NCBI GenBank assembly: GCA_039090855.1 | Contig: CM077006.1 | Location: 44,525,336-44,589,335, forward strand | Reading direction: 5' to 3' | DNA length: 64,000 nt | DNA from: Macrothele yani | Lineage: Eukaryota; Arthropoda; Arachnida; Araneae; Macrothelidae | Translations under genes and position numbers: made by a program | In this document: positions 1 to 10,429 of the stretch, one piece after another | How positions within the stretch are numbered: the first letter of the stretch is position 1 | How the letters are laid out: each line of letters starts with the position of its first letter | The notes under the pieces: model-generated | Database searches by the model: none | The model's input: only the letters and a program-made list of their open reading frames with translations | What the model was told of the DNA's origin: nothing

Positions 1-602
1 CAAATCTCTTGATAAAACGTACATCGCGTGGGTTTTCTGGAAGCTTCGTGCACACTTTCACTTGGGTGTTTGCTTCAGCTGGGGTCAGTTCGCGAGGGAC
101 GATACGGCACCTCCTGTAGACCTTACCGAGGTTCTGAAAGTAATAAACCACAGTGGTCTGTGATATACCCAGCTCTCCTGAGAATCTCTGAGTGCTGGAT
201 GTCGGATTTGCCTCTACGGCCTGGTGCACGGCCTCCGATTCCTCGGTCCGCGGCTTACCTGACCTTGGCCGACCGTCGAGGTTTCTGTCACCTGAGTGAA
301 ATTTCTTGAACCACCTAGTTGAGGTGCTACGGTCCACGGAGCCTTCCCCTTTCGCATGAGAAATATTTCATGTTGTTTGAGCAGCGTTATGGCCGAGTTC
401 AAACTCGTAAAGCAAAAGTTTCCTAATTAGCCGGTTGTGGCTGTTCATCTTTTAGGCATCCCAATCACAGGCAGAACGACGACATGCAATGCATCACAGC
501 AACAACTACCAATTTATATCCCTTTCGACTGACTGCAGTGCGCGACTTGAAGTAGTTTTAACACGTGACATACCCGGCGTAGCATATGCGTTTATGCAAA
601 TA

Positions 603-1938
603 CAGTCAAACCTCGATTTAACGAACTTCAAGGGACCAACAGTCTTGTACGTAAAATCGCGGAATTCGCCAAATCGAGGAAGCCTTTCGAATGAAACATT
701 CAAATTAAGCTAATGTTCATAATAGAATACGTAAGCAGCTATGTTCTCTTTCTTTCAGTGACATTTAAAGTATGTATAGTACTTTTAATTATGAATTTAT
801 TATCAAAATGTTATAATACGTACACATTTACTTTGCATATTAAATACATAATTCGTAGATATTAGACTTCAATGTGTAGCATCAAAATTTAAGCGTACTT
901 AATTGCGATAAAAATACGGTAGTTGATTTTTTCCCCAGCATTTAGCTTCTTAAATAAAGATTTCAGTATCCTAACTGCATGAATTCGTACTAATTAACTT
1001 GTAAAAAGAGAATATGTGTTGATTTCATTTTTACACTGTAGAAAAGAAATGCTTTAGAAAAGATTGCTTAAGTTTTTTTCTGAGCATTTAGCTTTAAAAA
1101 TTGCAGCTTTAATTTTATGAAGTTCATGAAAAACATCATAATTGATATCGAAGGGCATCAAGTACTTTTTAGCACATTCTATACTGTCACCAGCATCACT
1201 AAAGCAGCTAACTTTCAGTTCAGCTTCATCTTCTTCTTTAGAATCTGATGCATTTAGTCCAATCTGTTCAGCGAAAACATCATCAAGGGATTGCATTTGG
1301 GCTAACTTTTAGCTTTAATTTTATGAAGTGCATGAAAAACATCATAATCGATATCGAAGGGCATCAAGTACTTTTTAGCGCATTCTATACTGTCACCGTA
1401 GCACCTCAACTAGGTGGTTCTAAAGCAGCTAACTTTCAGTTCTGCTTCATCTTCTTCATCAGAAACTGATGCATTTAGTTCAATCTGTGCAGCGAAAACA
1501 TCATCAAGTGATTGCGTTTGGACTACATTTTAGCTTTAATTTTATGAAGTGCATGAAAAACATCATAATCGATATCGAAGGGCATCAAGTACTTTTTAGC
1601 ACATTCTATACTGTCACCGTAGCACCTCAACTAGGTGGTTCTAAAGCAGCTAACTTTCAGTTCTGCTTCATCTTCTTCATCAGAAACTGATGCATTTAGT
1701 CCAATCTGTGCAGCGAAAACATCATCAAGGGATTGCATTTGGGCTAACTTTTAACGTGAAAATGCTGGTTAACATAGTTTTGTGGTTTAAAAAATGTTCT
1801 CTAAGTTGAGGAAATGCGTTCGTTAAATCGGGAAACGCCAAGTATTAATTTCAATGTGATTCCGTCAGGACCATAAAAACATGTACGTAAAATCGCGGAA
1901 TTCGTTAAATCGCAGTCCGTTAAATAGGGGTTTGACTG
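603..1938 (-). mobile_element. Tigger/pogo-like element inserted in mariner A
   Basis: Flanked by TA on both sides (601-602 and 1939-1940). The ends are inverted: CAGTCAAACCTCGATTTAAC on the left and the complement of CAGTCAAACCCC on the right, with further 'cgttaaatcg' motifs inside. Such CAGT...-AACGAA termini with TA duplication are typical of pogo/Tigger elements. The interior holds an acidic C-terminal-like peptide on the minus strand (1054-1296) and a threefold tandem repeat. No complete transposase or DDE motif is present, so this is a non-autonomous or decayed copy. Confidence 0.75.
1090..1755. repeat. threefold ~221-bp tandem repeat inside the Tigger-like element
   Basis: Three consecutive units start near 1090, 1312 and 1533, each containing 'ttttatgaagt(t/g)catgaaaaac' and ending near 'gggctaactttta'. 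Copy 1 keeps a coding-like sequence on the minus strand. Copies 2 and 3 carry the same 26-bp replacement patch (1395-1420 and 1616-1641), which is identical to a piece of the surrounding mariner (308-333, opposite orientation). Confidence 0.9.
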
Positions 1939-1996
1939 TATTGCAAAACTTTCGACTCACGCTCTGTAGTTATGCCATCTGAAGGGATGTGCTTAC

Positions 1997-2032
1997 AAAT
2001 AAATAAATAAATACATAAATAAATAAATAAAT
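1997..2032. repeat. (AAAT)n microsatellite
   Basis: Runs of aaataaataaat with one interruption ('atacat'). Directly follows the right flank of mariner A. Confidence 0.9.
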
Positions 2033-2805
2033 TGACAGCAGAAGAAATCGCCCGTTCCCAGTTCTGGCTCTGGAAAGGGAAAAGCCGTGAACAGCTGCAA
2101 CCCCTTAGTACTACATATGATTACAAGTAAATGAATTCTTTTATTACTCGCCCCAAAATTACTCTGCCACCAGAATATATAAGCCACCGAATGCGCGCTG
2201 TCATGTCTCTTGATTTACTGCACGTGCTGAATATTCAGAGTCCATTAATTGTTTTTGGTTTTTCCACGAATGTCCTCCACACATCAGCTTTTCACTCACA
2301 CAAAAACAGGTCCCCATTGTTAATATGATCATAGATATTTCTGACTTGAAATTTTCCCAGAATCGTTTTGATTGTCGAGCTGGGATTTGCTGATGTTGCA
2401 AATTTCCGGTAGTCATAATTTACGCTGTTTGATGATAAATCTCACGTGTTTCATACTGTCAAACTGCCTATCCTCGTTGACACGCCCATTATTGATATGA
2501 CTCACTTTCTCTGCAAATGTCATGGCCGCTGTGGTGACATGAAGAACAAAATAAACCCGTTTCATTTCCGTCTGTTTTACTTTTTAAAACCCTGCTCGAC
2601 AGAAGTGAAAGTGTCTTCAACAACATGACCACTTATGTCTTTAATAATCAGTCGCTTACAGAAGCACACATTGATTAAAAAAAAAAAAAAACACTAAAGC
2701 ACTAGCGTGTAATTATATGGAGACTGGGGAGAGACGTGTCTCCCTTCAACTTTTCTTATAGGGACCGTTGCTCTCGACTTTTGGCTTGTCAAGATTCTCC
2801 TAATT
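2033..2805. other. unassigned intergenic/intronic DNA
   Basis: No coding signal, repeat structure or RNA gene was recognised. Short open frames exist but show no family resemblance. A poly-A run occurs at about 2677-2691. Confidence 0.5.
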
Positions 2806-2981
2806 TTTTTTTTATTCGAGGTTTAACGACTACCGTGAGCAACTTAGTGGGCTATAAGCAGTCGCCCGTCCCTAATTTAGGGTCACTGGTCCCAGGGAAG
2901 GGAGAGAGCCAGTTCCGTAAGACAAACACAACATCCATGCCTCACTCGGGATCCGAACCCGGACCCCTTTCGGACGACCTA
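2806..2981 (-). mobile_element. SINE-A copy, head truncated
   Basis: Reverse complement of the SINE-A body seen in full at 33223-33455. It has a poly-T stretch (poly-A on the element strand), the 'ttagggtcactgg' core, and the B-box region 'ggatccgaacccgg'. The tRNA-like head stops after the region matching 'cgtccg', so the first ~50 nt are missing. Confidence 0.85.
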
Positions 2982-2999
2982 AATTTTTCAATTTGAAAA

Positions 3000-3395
3000 G
3001 CTCATTATTCTATAATTAAAAATAAACATTCGTTATAATTTAGTAGTACAGTTTTCTAGTACCAAATGTATCGTCTCGTGATGTTCATTTTGTCTTCATA
3101 CCAACGTGTGTAATGCAGCGATTCTCAAAGGGTGTATCGCAAAATTGCGTGTCTGTGCCGCGATCAAAAGAGAACAAAAATTATTTTTATTAAAACGGGA
3201 AAATAAGAGGAAATATAAAATAGTATTAAATATTTTCAAAAACGTTGTATATTAATATAAGAGAAACTAGCTAAGTGTGATTATAGTAATTGGAACGGTT
3301 AACATTAATGAGTTAATAATTACATTTTTATAATTTAATGAGAAATATTTATACTCAAGAAACGCACAATGAATTCGTTTATTTTTGTGATGTGA
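3000..3395. other. AT-rich DNA with a possible hAT-like terminus
   Basis: No gene seen. At about 3117 the sequence 'cagcgattctcaaagggtg' resembles hAT-type terminal repeats, which often begin CAG.G.TTCTCAA. No partner terminus or 8-bp duplication was found, so this stays a suggestion. Confidence 0.3.
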
Positions 3396-3399
3396 TACG

Positions 3400-4310
3400 C
3401 ATAAAGATTTGCCAAGCTTTCGCTTTGCACTATGAGGCTCTTTCAAGGCAATGGTAGATATAAAATGCTTTAATGTCCACCATTGTCCTGAAAAGACTCC
3501 CAGTGGAGAGCGAAAGCTTGGCGAACCTTTATACGTATTATAAAAGGCTTTTACGCTTTTTCAAGGCAATGGTAGACATAAAATGATTTTATGTCTACAC
3601 CATTGCCTTGAAAAAGCCTCCCAGTGGAGAGCGAAAGCTTGGCGAATCTTGATGCGTATTATAAAATGCTTTTACGTTTTTTCAAGGCAATGGTAGACAT
3701 AAATGCTTTTATGCAATGGTAGACATAAAATGCTTTTATGCTTTTCAAGGCAATGGTAGACATAAAATGCGTTTATGCTTTTCAAGGCAATGGTAGACAT
3801 AAAATGCTTTTATATCTACCATTTCCTTGAAAAAGCCTCCCAGTGGAGAGCGAAAGCGTGGCGAATCTTTATGTGTATTGTAAAATGCTTTTATGCTTTT
3901 TCAAGGCAATGGTAGACATAAGATATTTTAATGTCTACCATTGCCCTGAAAAAGCTTCCCAGTAGAGAGCGAAAGCTCGGCAAATCTTTATGCGTGTTAT
4001 AAAATGCTTTTACGCTTTTTTCAAGGCAATGGTAGGTATAAAATGCTTTTATGTCTACCATTGCTTTAAAAAGCTTCCCAGTGGCGAGCGCAAGCTTGGA
4101 GAATCTTTATGCTTATTATAAAATACTTTTATGCTTTTTCAAGGCAATTCTAAACATAAAATGCTTTAACGTCTACTCTATTGCCTTGAAAAAGCTTCCC
4201 AGTGGAGAGCGAAAGCTTGTCGAATCTTTAGGGGCGTATTATAAAATGCTTTTACGCTTTTTCAAGACAAAGGTAGACATAAAAGGCTTTTATGTTTACA
4301 ATGTTTATAA
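3400..4310. repeat. tandem array of ~115-120 bp hairpin-forming units
   Basis: About eight head-to-tail units. Each contains 'caaggcaatggtagacat' followed, after a short spacer, by its inverted copy 'atgtctaccattgccttg', then 'cccagtggagagcgaaagcttgg' and 'cttttatgc'. A transcript or single strand of each unit would fold into a long stem. The non-palindromic part (gcgaaagcttgg, ttttcaagg..ggtagac) resembles the arms of the palindromic element at 8826-8994. Open frames crossing the array are by-products of the repeat. Confidence 0.9.
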
Positions 4311-4680
4311 CGTTTGTGCATCAGATAGCGAATTTCATGGAACTAAAGTGGAATTAGCCAGGTCTTTTGGATTACCAGTTTTAACACTGAAAACAATTTG
4401 AAAACAGAGTCAATCAAAATTACTTCCGAAAGGTTAGGTCATTATGCTAAGAAGAGAAGATGAATACCGTTTTTTTCCAAATCAACATCTCGTAATGTAT
4501 GTAAGTACGTACGTAGTTGTAATGCATTTTTTGGTTCTTACATAAATATGTCTACAATACATACTATGTACTAGTATAATACTACTAGTGTACATTGACT
4601 TCTATTTTTTTTTTTACACATTATATATGCTTGTACAATTTATTTTTATCTCGACCCCGGTTTTACGTTTTTTTGCACCG
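4311..4680. other. AT-rich sequence before the Toll exon
   Basis: No gene or repeat recognised. It ends in a T-rich stretch at about 4664-4676, which could act as the polypyrimidine tract of the following splice acceptor. Confidence 0.4.
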
Positions 4681-4695
4681 TTATGACTTTTATAG

Positions 4696-4986
4696 ACATC
4701 CTAAACTCTTTGGTCATAAATGTAAATTTTGTCCTGTTCATCGTTGATGTGCAAAGGATGTATAAACAGCTGACTGTTTCTTATACCTTTCCCCTAGGCT
4801 TGCTCCTCCTAGTTGCTGCAGTAAAGATAACGTACACCCGCTATGAAATGAATATCAAGGTGTGGTTGTATTCGAAGGGCGTCACCTGGGTTAAGGAAAA
4901 AGACATAGACAAAGATAAGAGATTCGACGCTTTCCTCTCCTTCAGCCATATGGATTGCGACTTTGTTACTGAAGCGATCATAGATG
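4696..4986 (+). CDS. Toll-like receptor, exon with transmembrane segment and TIR box 1
   Basis: Encodes the membrane-spanning and first cytoplasmic part of a Toll receptor, the innate-immune and developmental receptor that signals through TIR-TIR contacts with MyD88-type adaptors. A hydrophobic run (FPLGLLLLVAAV) is followed by the juxtamembrane NIKVWLYSKG and then FDAFLSFSH, the TIR box 1. The 3' edge is set by GATG|gtttgt at 4986/4987. This leaves phase 1 and joins in frame to the exon at 43790, creating a glutamate codon. The 5' edge is unresolved: acceptor AGs end at 4695, 4756 and 4769, and 4695 has the best pyrimidine tract. The frame runs on to a stop at 5093 if unspliced. The ectodomain exons were not found here. 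Family assignment is secure; which Toll paralogue is unknown. Confidence 0.9.
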
Positions 4987-5112
4987 GTTTGTATTCTCGT
5001 CTCATTTCATCATATTTGAATGATCTTAATTTGTGGAAAGAAAGCAGAAGTTCTATTTTTGCTGGTGACAGCACTTTTATGAACTTTGAATAACGAAATC
5101 TGCCGCCAAGTA

Positions 5113-6419
5113 CAACGGCCGTTCCATAAAAACTGAGAGTAAAATCACACACAATGAAGAAATATAGGTACCGCAAAATATGTTATTCTTTCTCAAAGTA
5201 TCTTCCCTCGGATGATATGCAACGGTCCCATCGTTCGGTCCACTTTTAAAAGCATGTGGCGAAAACATTTTGTGGAAGCTGCTTTAGCGACCCCTGTACA
5301 GCTTCAATAAAACGTCAGCATCTGTGTTGAATGTTGCGCAACGGAACTTCTCCTTCATTGTTGTAAACAACCAGAAATCGCACGAGGCGAGGTCAGGACT
5401 GTAGGCAGGCTGTGGCATGATTTCAATACTGCATTTCATAAAAAAAACTGTTGAACACGAGCAGCCAAATGTGGCCGGGCGTTATGATGGTGTAGGGTCC
5501 ACTTGTCCACCAGTTCCGATCGCTTAATCGATATGTGTCGTTGTAGACGCTTCAAGACTGAAATGTAATGCTCAGCATTGACAGTAATTTGTGGAGGAAC
5601 GGCATGCTGGTAGACTACACCTTTATGATCAAAGAAAATTATCATCACCACCTTCGCAGCTGATTTGGTTTGGCAGACTGTTTTCGGAGAAGGCAAGCCT
5701 TTGTGTTTCCAGGCACTCGTTGCACGCTTCATGAGGGGGTCGAAATAGTGGACCCATGTTTCATCGGCAGTTATTAATGTGTTTAGAAAGTTTGGATCCT
5801 TTGCAATCATTTGATTCCACTCATGACACACCTGAACTCTGGCTAACAATTGTTCTCTTGTCAGGTGATCAGGTTACCTTCTGGAACACATACGATGCAA
5901 CAATAATTCGTTGCGTAGAATGCGGATGTTTTTGGAAATATTAGTTGAAGTCGCTATGTCTTCACACGTAATTCGTCGATCTTCTTGCAGGATTGCCCAA
6001 ACAGTGTTAACAATACACACTTTCAGGTCAACCAGGCTTAAGAGCGAGTTCTGCCGACAAATCCCTCTTTTGAAATCATGGTGCCATGTAAAAATCGTTG
6101 ACTTACCCTAACATTTTTCTTCGTAAGCTTTTTCATTAAATCAACTCTTCCTGGAGACGTTTTACCCAAACCATAGCAAAATTTTATCGCCCAACGCATT
6201 TCACTTTTTAATTCAAAATCACTCACCTCCATAGCTACATGGCGAAATGCAGGCGTACCTTAAACAACTGCGCAATAACAAAACCAGAATCGTCTGCCAT
6301 GGTTAATAGCTGTCACCATAGATACTTCCTTAATTCAAGTCATCTGCATGGTTATTTTTCCCCTTCGCACTATTGCCAACTCAAAAAAATTACTCTCAGT
6401 TTTTATGGAACGGCATTTG
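5113..6419 (-). mobile_element. mariner element B (1.3 kb, complete ends)
   Basis: Flanked by TA (5111-5112 and 6420-6421). Inverted termini of ~30 bp match except near the tip: one starts CAACGGCCGTTCCATAAAAA and the other CAAATGCCGTTCCATAAAAA, both followed by CTGAGAGTAA. The 1307-bp length is normal for mariner. It lies in Toll intron 1, 127 bp after the donor site. Confidence 0.92.
5140..6232 (-). pseudogene. mariner B transposase, inactive
   Basis: D,D34D mariner transposase in broken frames on the minus strand. The N-terminal HTH part begins near 6232 (MEVSDFELKSEMRWAIKF). The catalytic part at 5436-5849 has TADETWVHYFDP, which carries the first Asp. The second motif reads LHHHNARPH where active mariners have HHDNARPH, so the second catalytic Asp is His. 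Further on, about 5370-5415, PAYSPDLASCDFWLF gives the third Asp. A frameshift near 5435 separates the last part. Loss of a catalytic residue plus frameshifts make it non-functional. Confidence 0.88.
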
Positions 6420-6616
6420 TAAAATCACTTGTACGTTTTCCTCAACGCATTATATGTACAACACGAAAAATACTGCCCGTGGAAAGTATTGTAATTAGTC
6501 CAAATAACTTTAAAGGTTATCTTTAAGTACCCACACTTTACAAAAACAACTTTGGGAAATACAGTCAACATCCTATGTACCGCCACCCTTGCATAACGCC
6601 ATCCAGACGTTCTATA

Positions 6617-6990
6617 CACTGAGGTGTCAAAAATAAGGGATACCTCTCTAATACCGTGTTAGTCCTCCTCGCGATCGGATAACGTCAGCAACGCGACAGG
6701 GCATAGACTCCTCGAGCTCTCTGTAGTACTGGGGAGACAGTGCACACCATGCTTCTTGAAGAGCGTCCCACAATTCCCTAATATTCGCAGGTTGAGGATT
6801 TCTCGCATTGACGGCACGTTGAACAGCATTTCAGATGTGTTCGATGACGTTTGAATCCGGCGAATGAGGGGGCAAAGTCAGGATGCCAAACTCCGTGGAA
6901 TGTTCCTCCTGCTATAATGGGACGATTGTAGACGTGTGCGGCGACACATTGTCGTGTTAAAAGAGGTGGCACTCGTCAGAGTGTTTGCAT
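6617..6990 (-). mobile_element. Tc1-like element, 3' third only
   Basis: Begins after TA (6615-6616) with the terminus CACTGAGGTGTCAAAA. The minus strand encodes the last third of a Tc1 (DD34E) transposase: HDNVSPHT (second Asp), PHSPDSNVIEHI (Glu), and a C-terminus ending RSRGGLTRY. Two in-frame stops are present. The element breaks off near 6990, where the 67-bp palindromic array begins. Confidence 0.85.
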
Positions 6991-7008
6991 GACATGAACG
7001 TGAACGGT

Positions 7009-7793
7009 GCAAATGACTCCCTAGGATGGTTACTTAGCCTCACAGGTCACAGCGGTCTGCAGACCGGTGACCTGTGCAAATGATTCCCTAGGATGGTTAC
7101 TTAGCCCCACAGGCCCCAGCAGTCTGCAGACTGGCGACCTGTGCAAATGATTCTCTAGGATAGCTACTTAGCCCCACACGTCACAGCGGTCTGCAGACCA
7201 GTCATCTGTACAAATGATTCCCTAGGATGGTTACTTAGCCCCACAGGCCCCAGCAGTCTGCAGACTGGTGACCTGTGCAAATGATTCCCTAGGATGGCTA
7301 CTTAGCCCCACACGTCACAGCGGTCTGCAGACCAGTCACCTGTACAAGTGATTCCCTAGGATGGTTACTTAGCCCCACAGGCCCCAGCAGTCTGCAGACT
7401 GGTGACCTGTGCAAATGATTCCCTAGGATGGCTACTTAGTCCCACAGGGCACAGCGGTCTGCAGACCGCTGACCTCTGCAAATGATTCCCTAGGATGGTT
7501 ACTTAGCCCCACAGGTCACAGCCGTCTGCAGACCGCTGACCTGTGAAATGATTCCCTAGGATGGTTACGTAGCCCCACACGTCACAGCAGTCTGCAGACC
7601 GGTGACCTGTGCAAATGATTCCCTGGGATGGTTACTTAGCCCTACAGGTCACAGCGGTCTGCAGTCCGCTGACCTGCGCAAATGATTCCCTAGGATTGTT
7701 ACTTAGCCCCACAGGTCACAGCGGTCTGCAGACCGGTGACCTGTGCAAATGATTCCCTAGGATGGTTACTTATCCCCACAGGTCACAGCTGTC
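7009..7793. repeat. 67-bp palindromic tandem repeat, about 12 copies
   Basis: Unit: 'gtgcaaatgattccctagg', 'atggttacttagccccac', then an inverted segment 'aggtcacagcggtctgcag' with its complement 'accggtgacct'. The core CGGTCTGCAGACCG is a perfect palindrome, and many copies keep or compensate it. The period measured on 'ctaggatgg' is 67 bp. Units drift independently (gccccagcagtctgcagactgg variants). Confidence 0.93.
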
Positions 7794-7913
7794 TGCTTTT
7801 CCCCCTCTTAAAAACGTAGAAGTTATTGCTTTAGCACAGGAGGACAGCGCGCATTTCTGGGTTCCGCACACGAATTCCCCGCGTGACGACGCAGCGAACG
7901 TGTTAAGAAAAGA

Positions 7914-8855
7914 TACTAGGACCATACAGAAAGTAAATAGCGTTTAAAGATTAAAAAAAAATAATGAACTAATTTTTTATGTGCGATGAATTCTACACAC
8001 TTTAATCTACTTTTCAGCATATCGCCCGTGGATGTTAACGCATTTGTCATATCGTGGCACAAGTTTCTGATGGATACCCTCCTCATAGAAGTGTGCCGCC
8101 TAGGTTTGAGCCACTGCTCAACCGTCTTCAGGTTATCGTCGGAGGAATGATGCGTTTCCATTGCAGGACTGCTGTTTAGATTCAAGGTTGATGCGAGAGA
8201 CCCAAGCCTCATCTCCTGTCACTACACGACTTAAAAAACCATCACCTTCTTCCGCGTATCGCGCCAAAATTCCATAGCAGATCCCATTCGCTTTGTTTTG
8301 TGCTCTTCCGTCAACGTTTTTAGCACCCATCGTTCACACACTAGGCGATACTGAAACTTTTTCTAATGCTTTCGTGCAGTAATGATTTCAAAACTTCAAG
8401 GCAATGTTCTAAAAGATCAGAAATTGTGAAGCGTCGTTTCTCCCTAATGTTTTCATTCACACCAAATCTTCCGTGACAGGAGAAGGCCTATCACTGCGCA
8501 GTTCGTCATGAACGCTCTGTCGTCCTTTCATTAAACATTCGTACCCACTTCCGCACCATTGCTGCAATCATTACGTTTTGTCCATAAATTTCGCAAATTT
8601 GCCGATGAATCTCACTAAGTCTGACATTTCTCGGATTCAGAAACCTTATCACAGACCAGACTTCGCAGTCGGCGGGCCGTTCTATTAATTTAAACAATAT
8701 TAGCTCACGGCACAAACCTTTAACATATATGCACAACATCACAAAATGGCGTCAGAGCGTGGTTAATGGATGAGGCAACACAACTGCGCTTGTGCGGTAG
8801 TGATGCGCGAACGAGATTTACTTAGAAAATAGTAACACTGTACTAGTGATCCGAT
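7914..8855 (-). mobile_element. mariner element C, internally deleted
   Basis: Minus-strand mariner relic. Near 8742-8506 the frame shows ERPADCEVWSVIRFLNPRNV, RLSEIHRQICEIYG and MVRKWVRMFNE, the N-terminal HTH region. At 8133-8330 it shows VTGDEAWVSRINLESKQQS, which includes the first catalytic Asp. It then jumps to a C-terminal piece (LVPRYDK.VNIHG at ~8000). The middle with the second and third Asp is missing. The termini are only weakly recognisable ('aagtaaatagcg' on the left against 'aagtaaatctcg' inverted on the right), so the bounds are approximate. Confidence 0.78.
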
Positions 8856-8994
8856 TTATTGGTGCGGGAAATCACATAAGCGTTTCCAAGCTTTCGCACA
8901 TCAACCAGATGGCTTTTTCAAGGAAGTTAGACAGAAACTGCAAACGAAAAAATAGAACGCTTAACAATTTGAACGCGGGAACCTGACAATAAAT
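8826..8994 (+). repeat. left arm of a ~350-bp palindromic element
   Basis: Matches the reverse complement of 19016-19190 with only scattered differences. Shared landmarks are 'actagtgatccga', 'cataagcgtttccaagcttt', 'catcaaccagatggcttttt' and 'gcgggaac.tgacaataaata'. Before the intervening insertions the two arms met at aataaa-TA-tttatt. It may be a foldback element or the long terminal repeat of an unknown transposon. Confidence 0.85.
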
Positions 8995-9265
8995 AGATGC
9001 GACGTTATATTCATTTAAAGATACGAGGCATCACGTTGGTTGCACGCAGGATCCTGGTAGAGAAAAGGCGTTACTTGAAGAATTGGTTCCACATTCGTGG
9101 CATCTCGAGTGAGATACAATCATTGCAAGTATCGATGTTGGTTGTGTCTCACTCGAGATGCCACGAATGTGGAACCAATTCTTAAAGTAACGCCTTTTCT
9201 CTACCAGGATCCTGCGTGCAACCAACGTGATGCCTCGTATCTTTAAATGAATATAACGTCGCATT
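8995..9265. mobile_element. perfect foldback (MITE-like) element
   Basis: Arms of ~120 bp (8997-9118 and 9142-9264) are essentially perfect inverted copies around a ~22-bp loop. They start GATGCGACGTTATATTCATT and end with its complement. TA lies on both sides (8993-8994 and 9266-9267), consistent with a TA-targeting MITE. It lies between the palindrome arm and the Tc1 terminus. Mirror-image open frames on the two strands are a by-product of the symmetry. Confidence 0.88.
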
Positions 9266-9706
9266 TACACTGGCGGAAAGTGAAAAAAGAACGCAGAGAA
9301 GGAATTGGCGGACGATCATGAAATTTACATATGTTAATTGGGTCGAGTTTACGTAGGTGTGATGTTAATTTCGGGACCAACCGGTGAGCGCTTACGTCAC
9401 AGCACGGCATAATATGCAAATTATTGTCGGTGGTATTTAAGGAGTACGGCGAAGTGGATGTAATCAGTCGTCGGCGTACGGACACGTGCGAAGACCCCCG
9501 AGCAAGACGGTGTACTTACGTATTTTCGGTCTCGTGCAGTAGTATCCTCGGTGTTTACGTGGGAGAAATCCTTCTCATTATTTAGCTGCATGGAGTTGAG
9601 TTGCTTCACCACTAAGTGATTCTCATATAGTTTGTGGTCGTCAAGGATTTGACTGTGAGTTATTTTTATTTCTTGTTCTTTAAACTTCAAGTTAGAAGCT
9701 TTATTT

Positions 9707-10214
9707 TTGTTTTCCGGTTCCAGGCCAACCGGGGCTCCGTGCCTCCGGAATGGTGACGTTTTGAACCGACCTGAAACCATTCAGGTTACTCATAATGGGA
9801 AGTATCCTAATGTTAATATTCTTAAGGAATTAGTCGACAAACTTGACTATCCGGAACATTTGCACACAGTCCAGCGACTTAACAATGGACTTTTCACAGT
9901 GCGTTTCCAAACTGCTGCACAAGCGCTGCACTACCTTGAGCACCCCTTGACAGCCTACAAGGACGTTGCGGTGAACGTTTCGCCAGTAGATGACGGCATT
10001 CGTACCGTCTATGTCAAACTCGTGCCCATTGACATCCCTAATGAGAGGATCTCTGCGGCACTTACTGGATATGGGGAGATTGTCACCCCCATTCAGAATG
10101 AGCGGCACACACTCAAAGGTCTGGAACATGTTTATACAGGCACAAGAATTGTTCGCCTGCGTATGACAAAGCCAGTACCCAATTTTCTTCAAGTGGGCCG
10201 TTGGAAGGCCATGG
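9707..10214 (+). pseudogene. LINE ORF1, N-terminal part
   Basis: An open frame of about 170 residues, with an RNA-binding-like fold typical of Tx1 ORF1 proteins (VNVSPVDDGIRTVYVKLVP, TGTRIVRLRM). ORF1 proteins bind the element RNA and chaperone retrotransposition. The frame is interrupted at codons for KAMV by the minus-strand LINE at 10215-12725. The native start is unclear: an upstream in-frame ATG at 9590 is soon followed by stops. Confidence 0.75.
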
Positions 10215-10429
10215 TTGGTTGGTTGGTTGGTTGTTGGATTTTATTGGCGCAAGGGCCAGGTTTGGCCAAAGAGCGCCAGACAAAGAACGATCAGCCACAG
10301 ATTTTTAAAAACGTGGAAAATGATGAAGATCAGACAGGCTTGGTAAAAGTTGAAAAAGAGTATGAAGAAAGCAGTGAAGAAAAGGTAGTTAATGATGTTT
10401 ATTAAAAGTAACATATTTACTAATGGAAA

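Larger units (their letters stand above)
1..1966 (-). mobile_element. mariner element A, cut by the window edge and split by an insertion
   Basis: Minus-strand mariner of the same family as the copy at 31842-33645. The right terminus (1941-1966) reads like that copy's terminal inverted repeat and is followed by TA. The 5' leader at about 420-600 also matches that copy base for base over long runs. Minus-strand frames at 1-402 encode the N-terminal part of a mariner transposase; the residues KAPWTVAPQLGGSRNF are visible. The catalytic part lies left of the window. A Tigger/pogo-like element (603-1938) is inserted at a TA in the terminal region. Frames are broken, so the copy is inactive. Family assignment rests on similarity to the second copy in the window. 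Confidence 0.82.

Noticed and set aside
3835..3900. Hammerhead ribozyme motif in the hairpin array ('gcgaaagc' after a short stem)
   Set aside because: The GAAA and a stem are present, but no CUGAUGA-like core could be found; 'cttgaaaaagcc' does not fit.
4051..4401. A 116-codon frame across the hairpin array
   Set aside because: Consists of translated repeat units followed by unrelated sequence, with no recognisable domain.
1..4680. Ectodomain (leucine-rich repeat) exons of the Toll gene
   Set aside because: Scanned by eye for LxxLxLxxN-type repeats and cysteine clusters upstream of the transmembrane exon; none found, so they are presumed outside the window.
7009..7793. CRISPR-like array of palindromic repeats
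   Set aside because: Units are contiguous with no unique spacers, the repeat spans the whole 67-bp period, and the genome is eukaryotic.
8997..9264. Two near-identical opposed frames starting MRRYIHLKIRG
   Set aside because: Mirror images from the perfect foldback element, not a duplicated gene.
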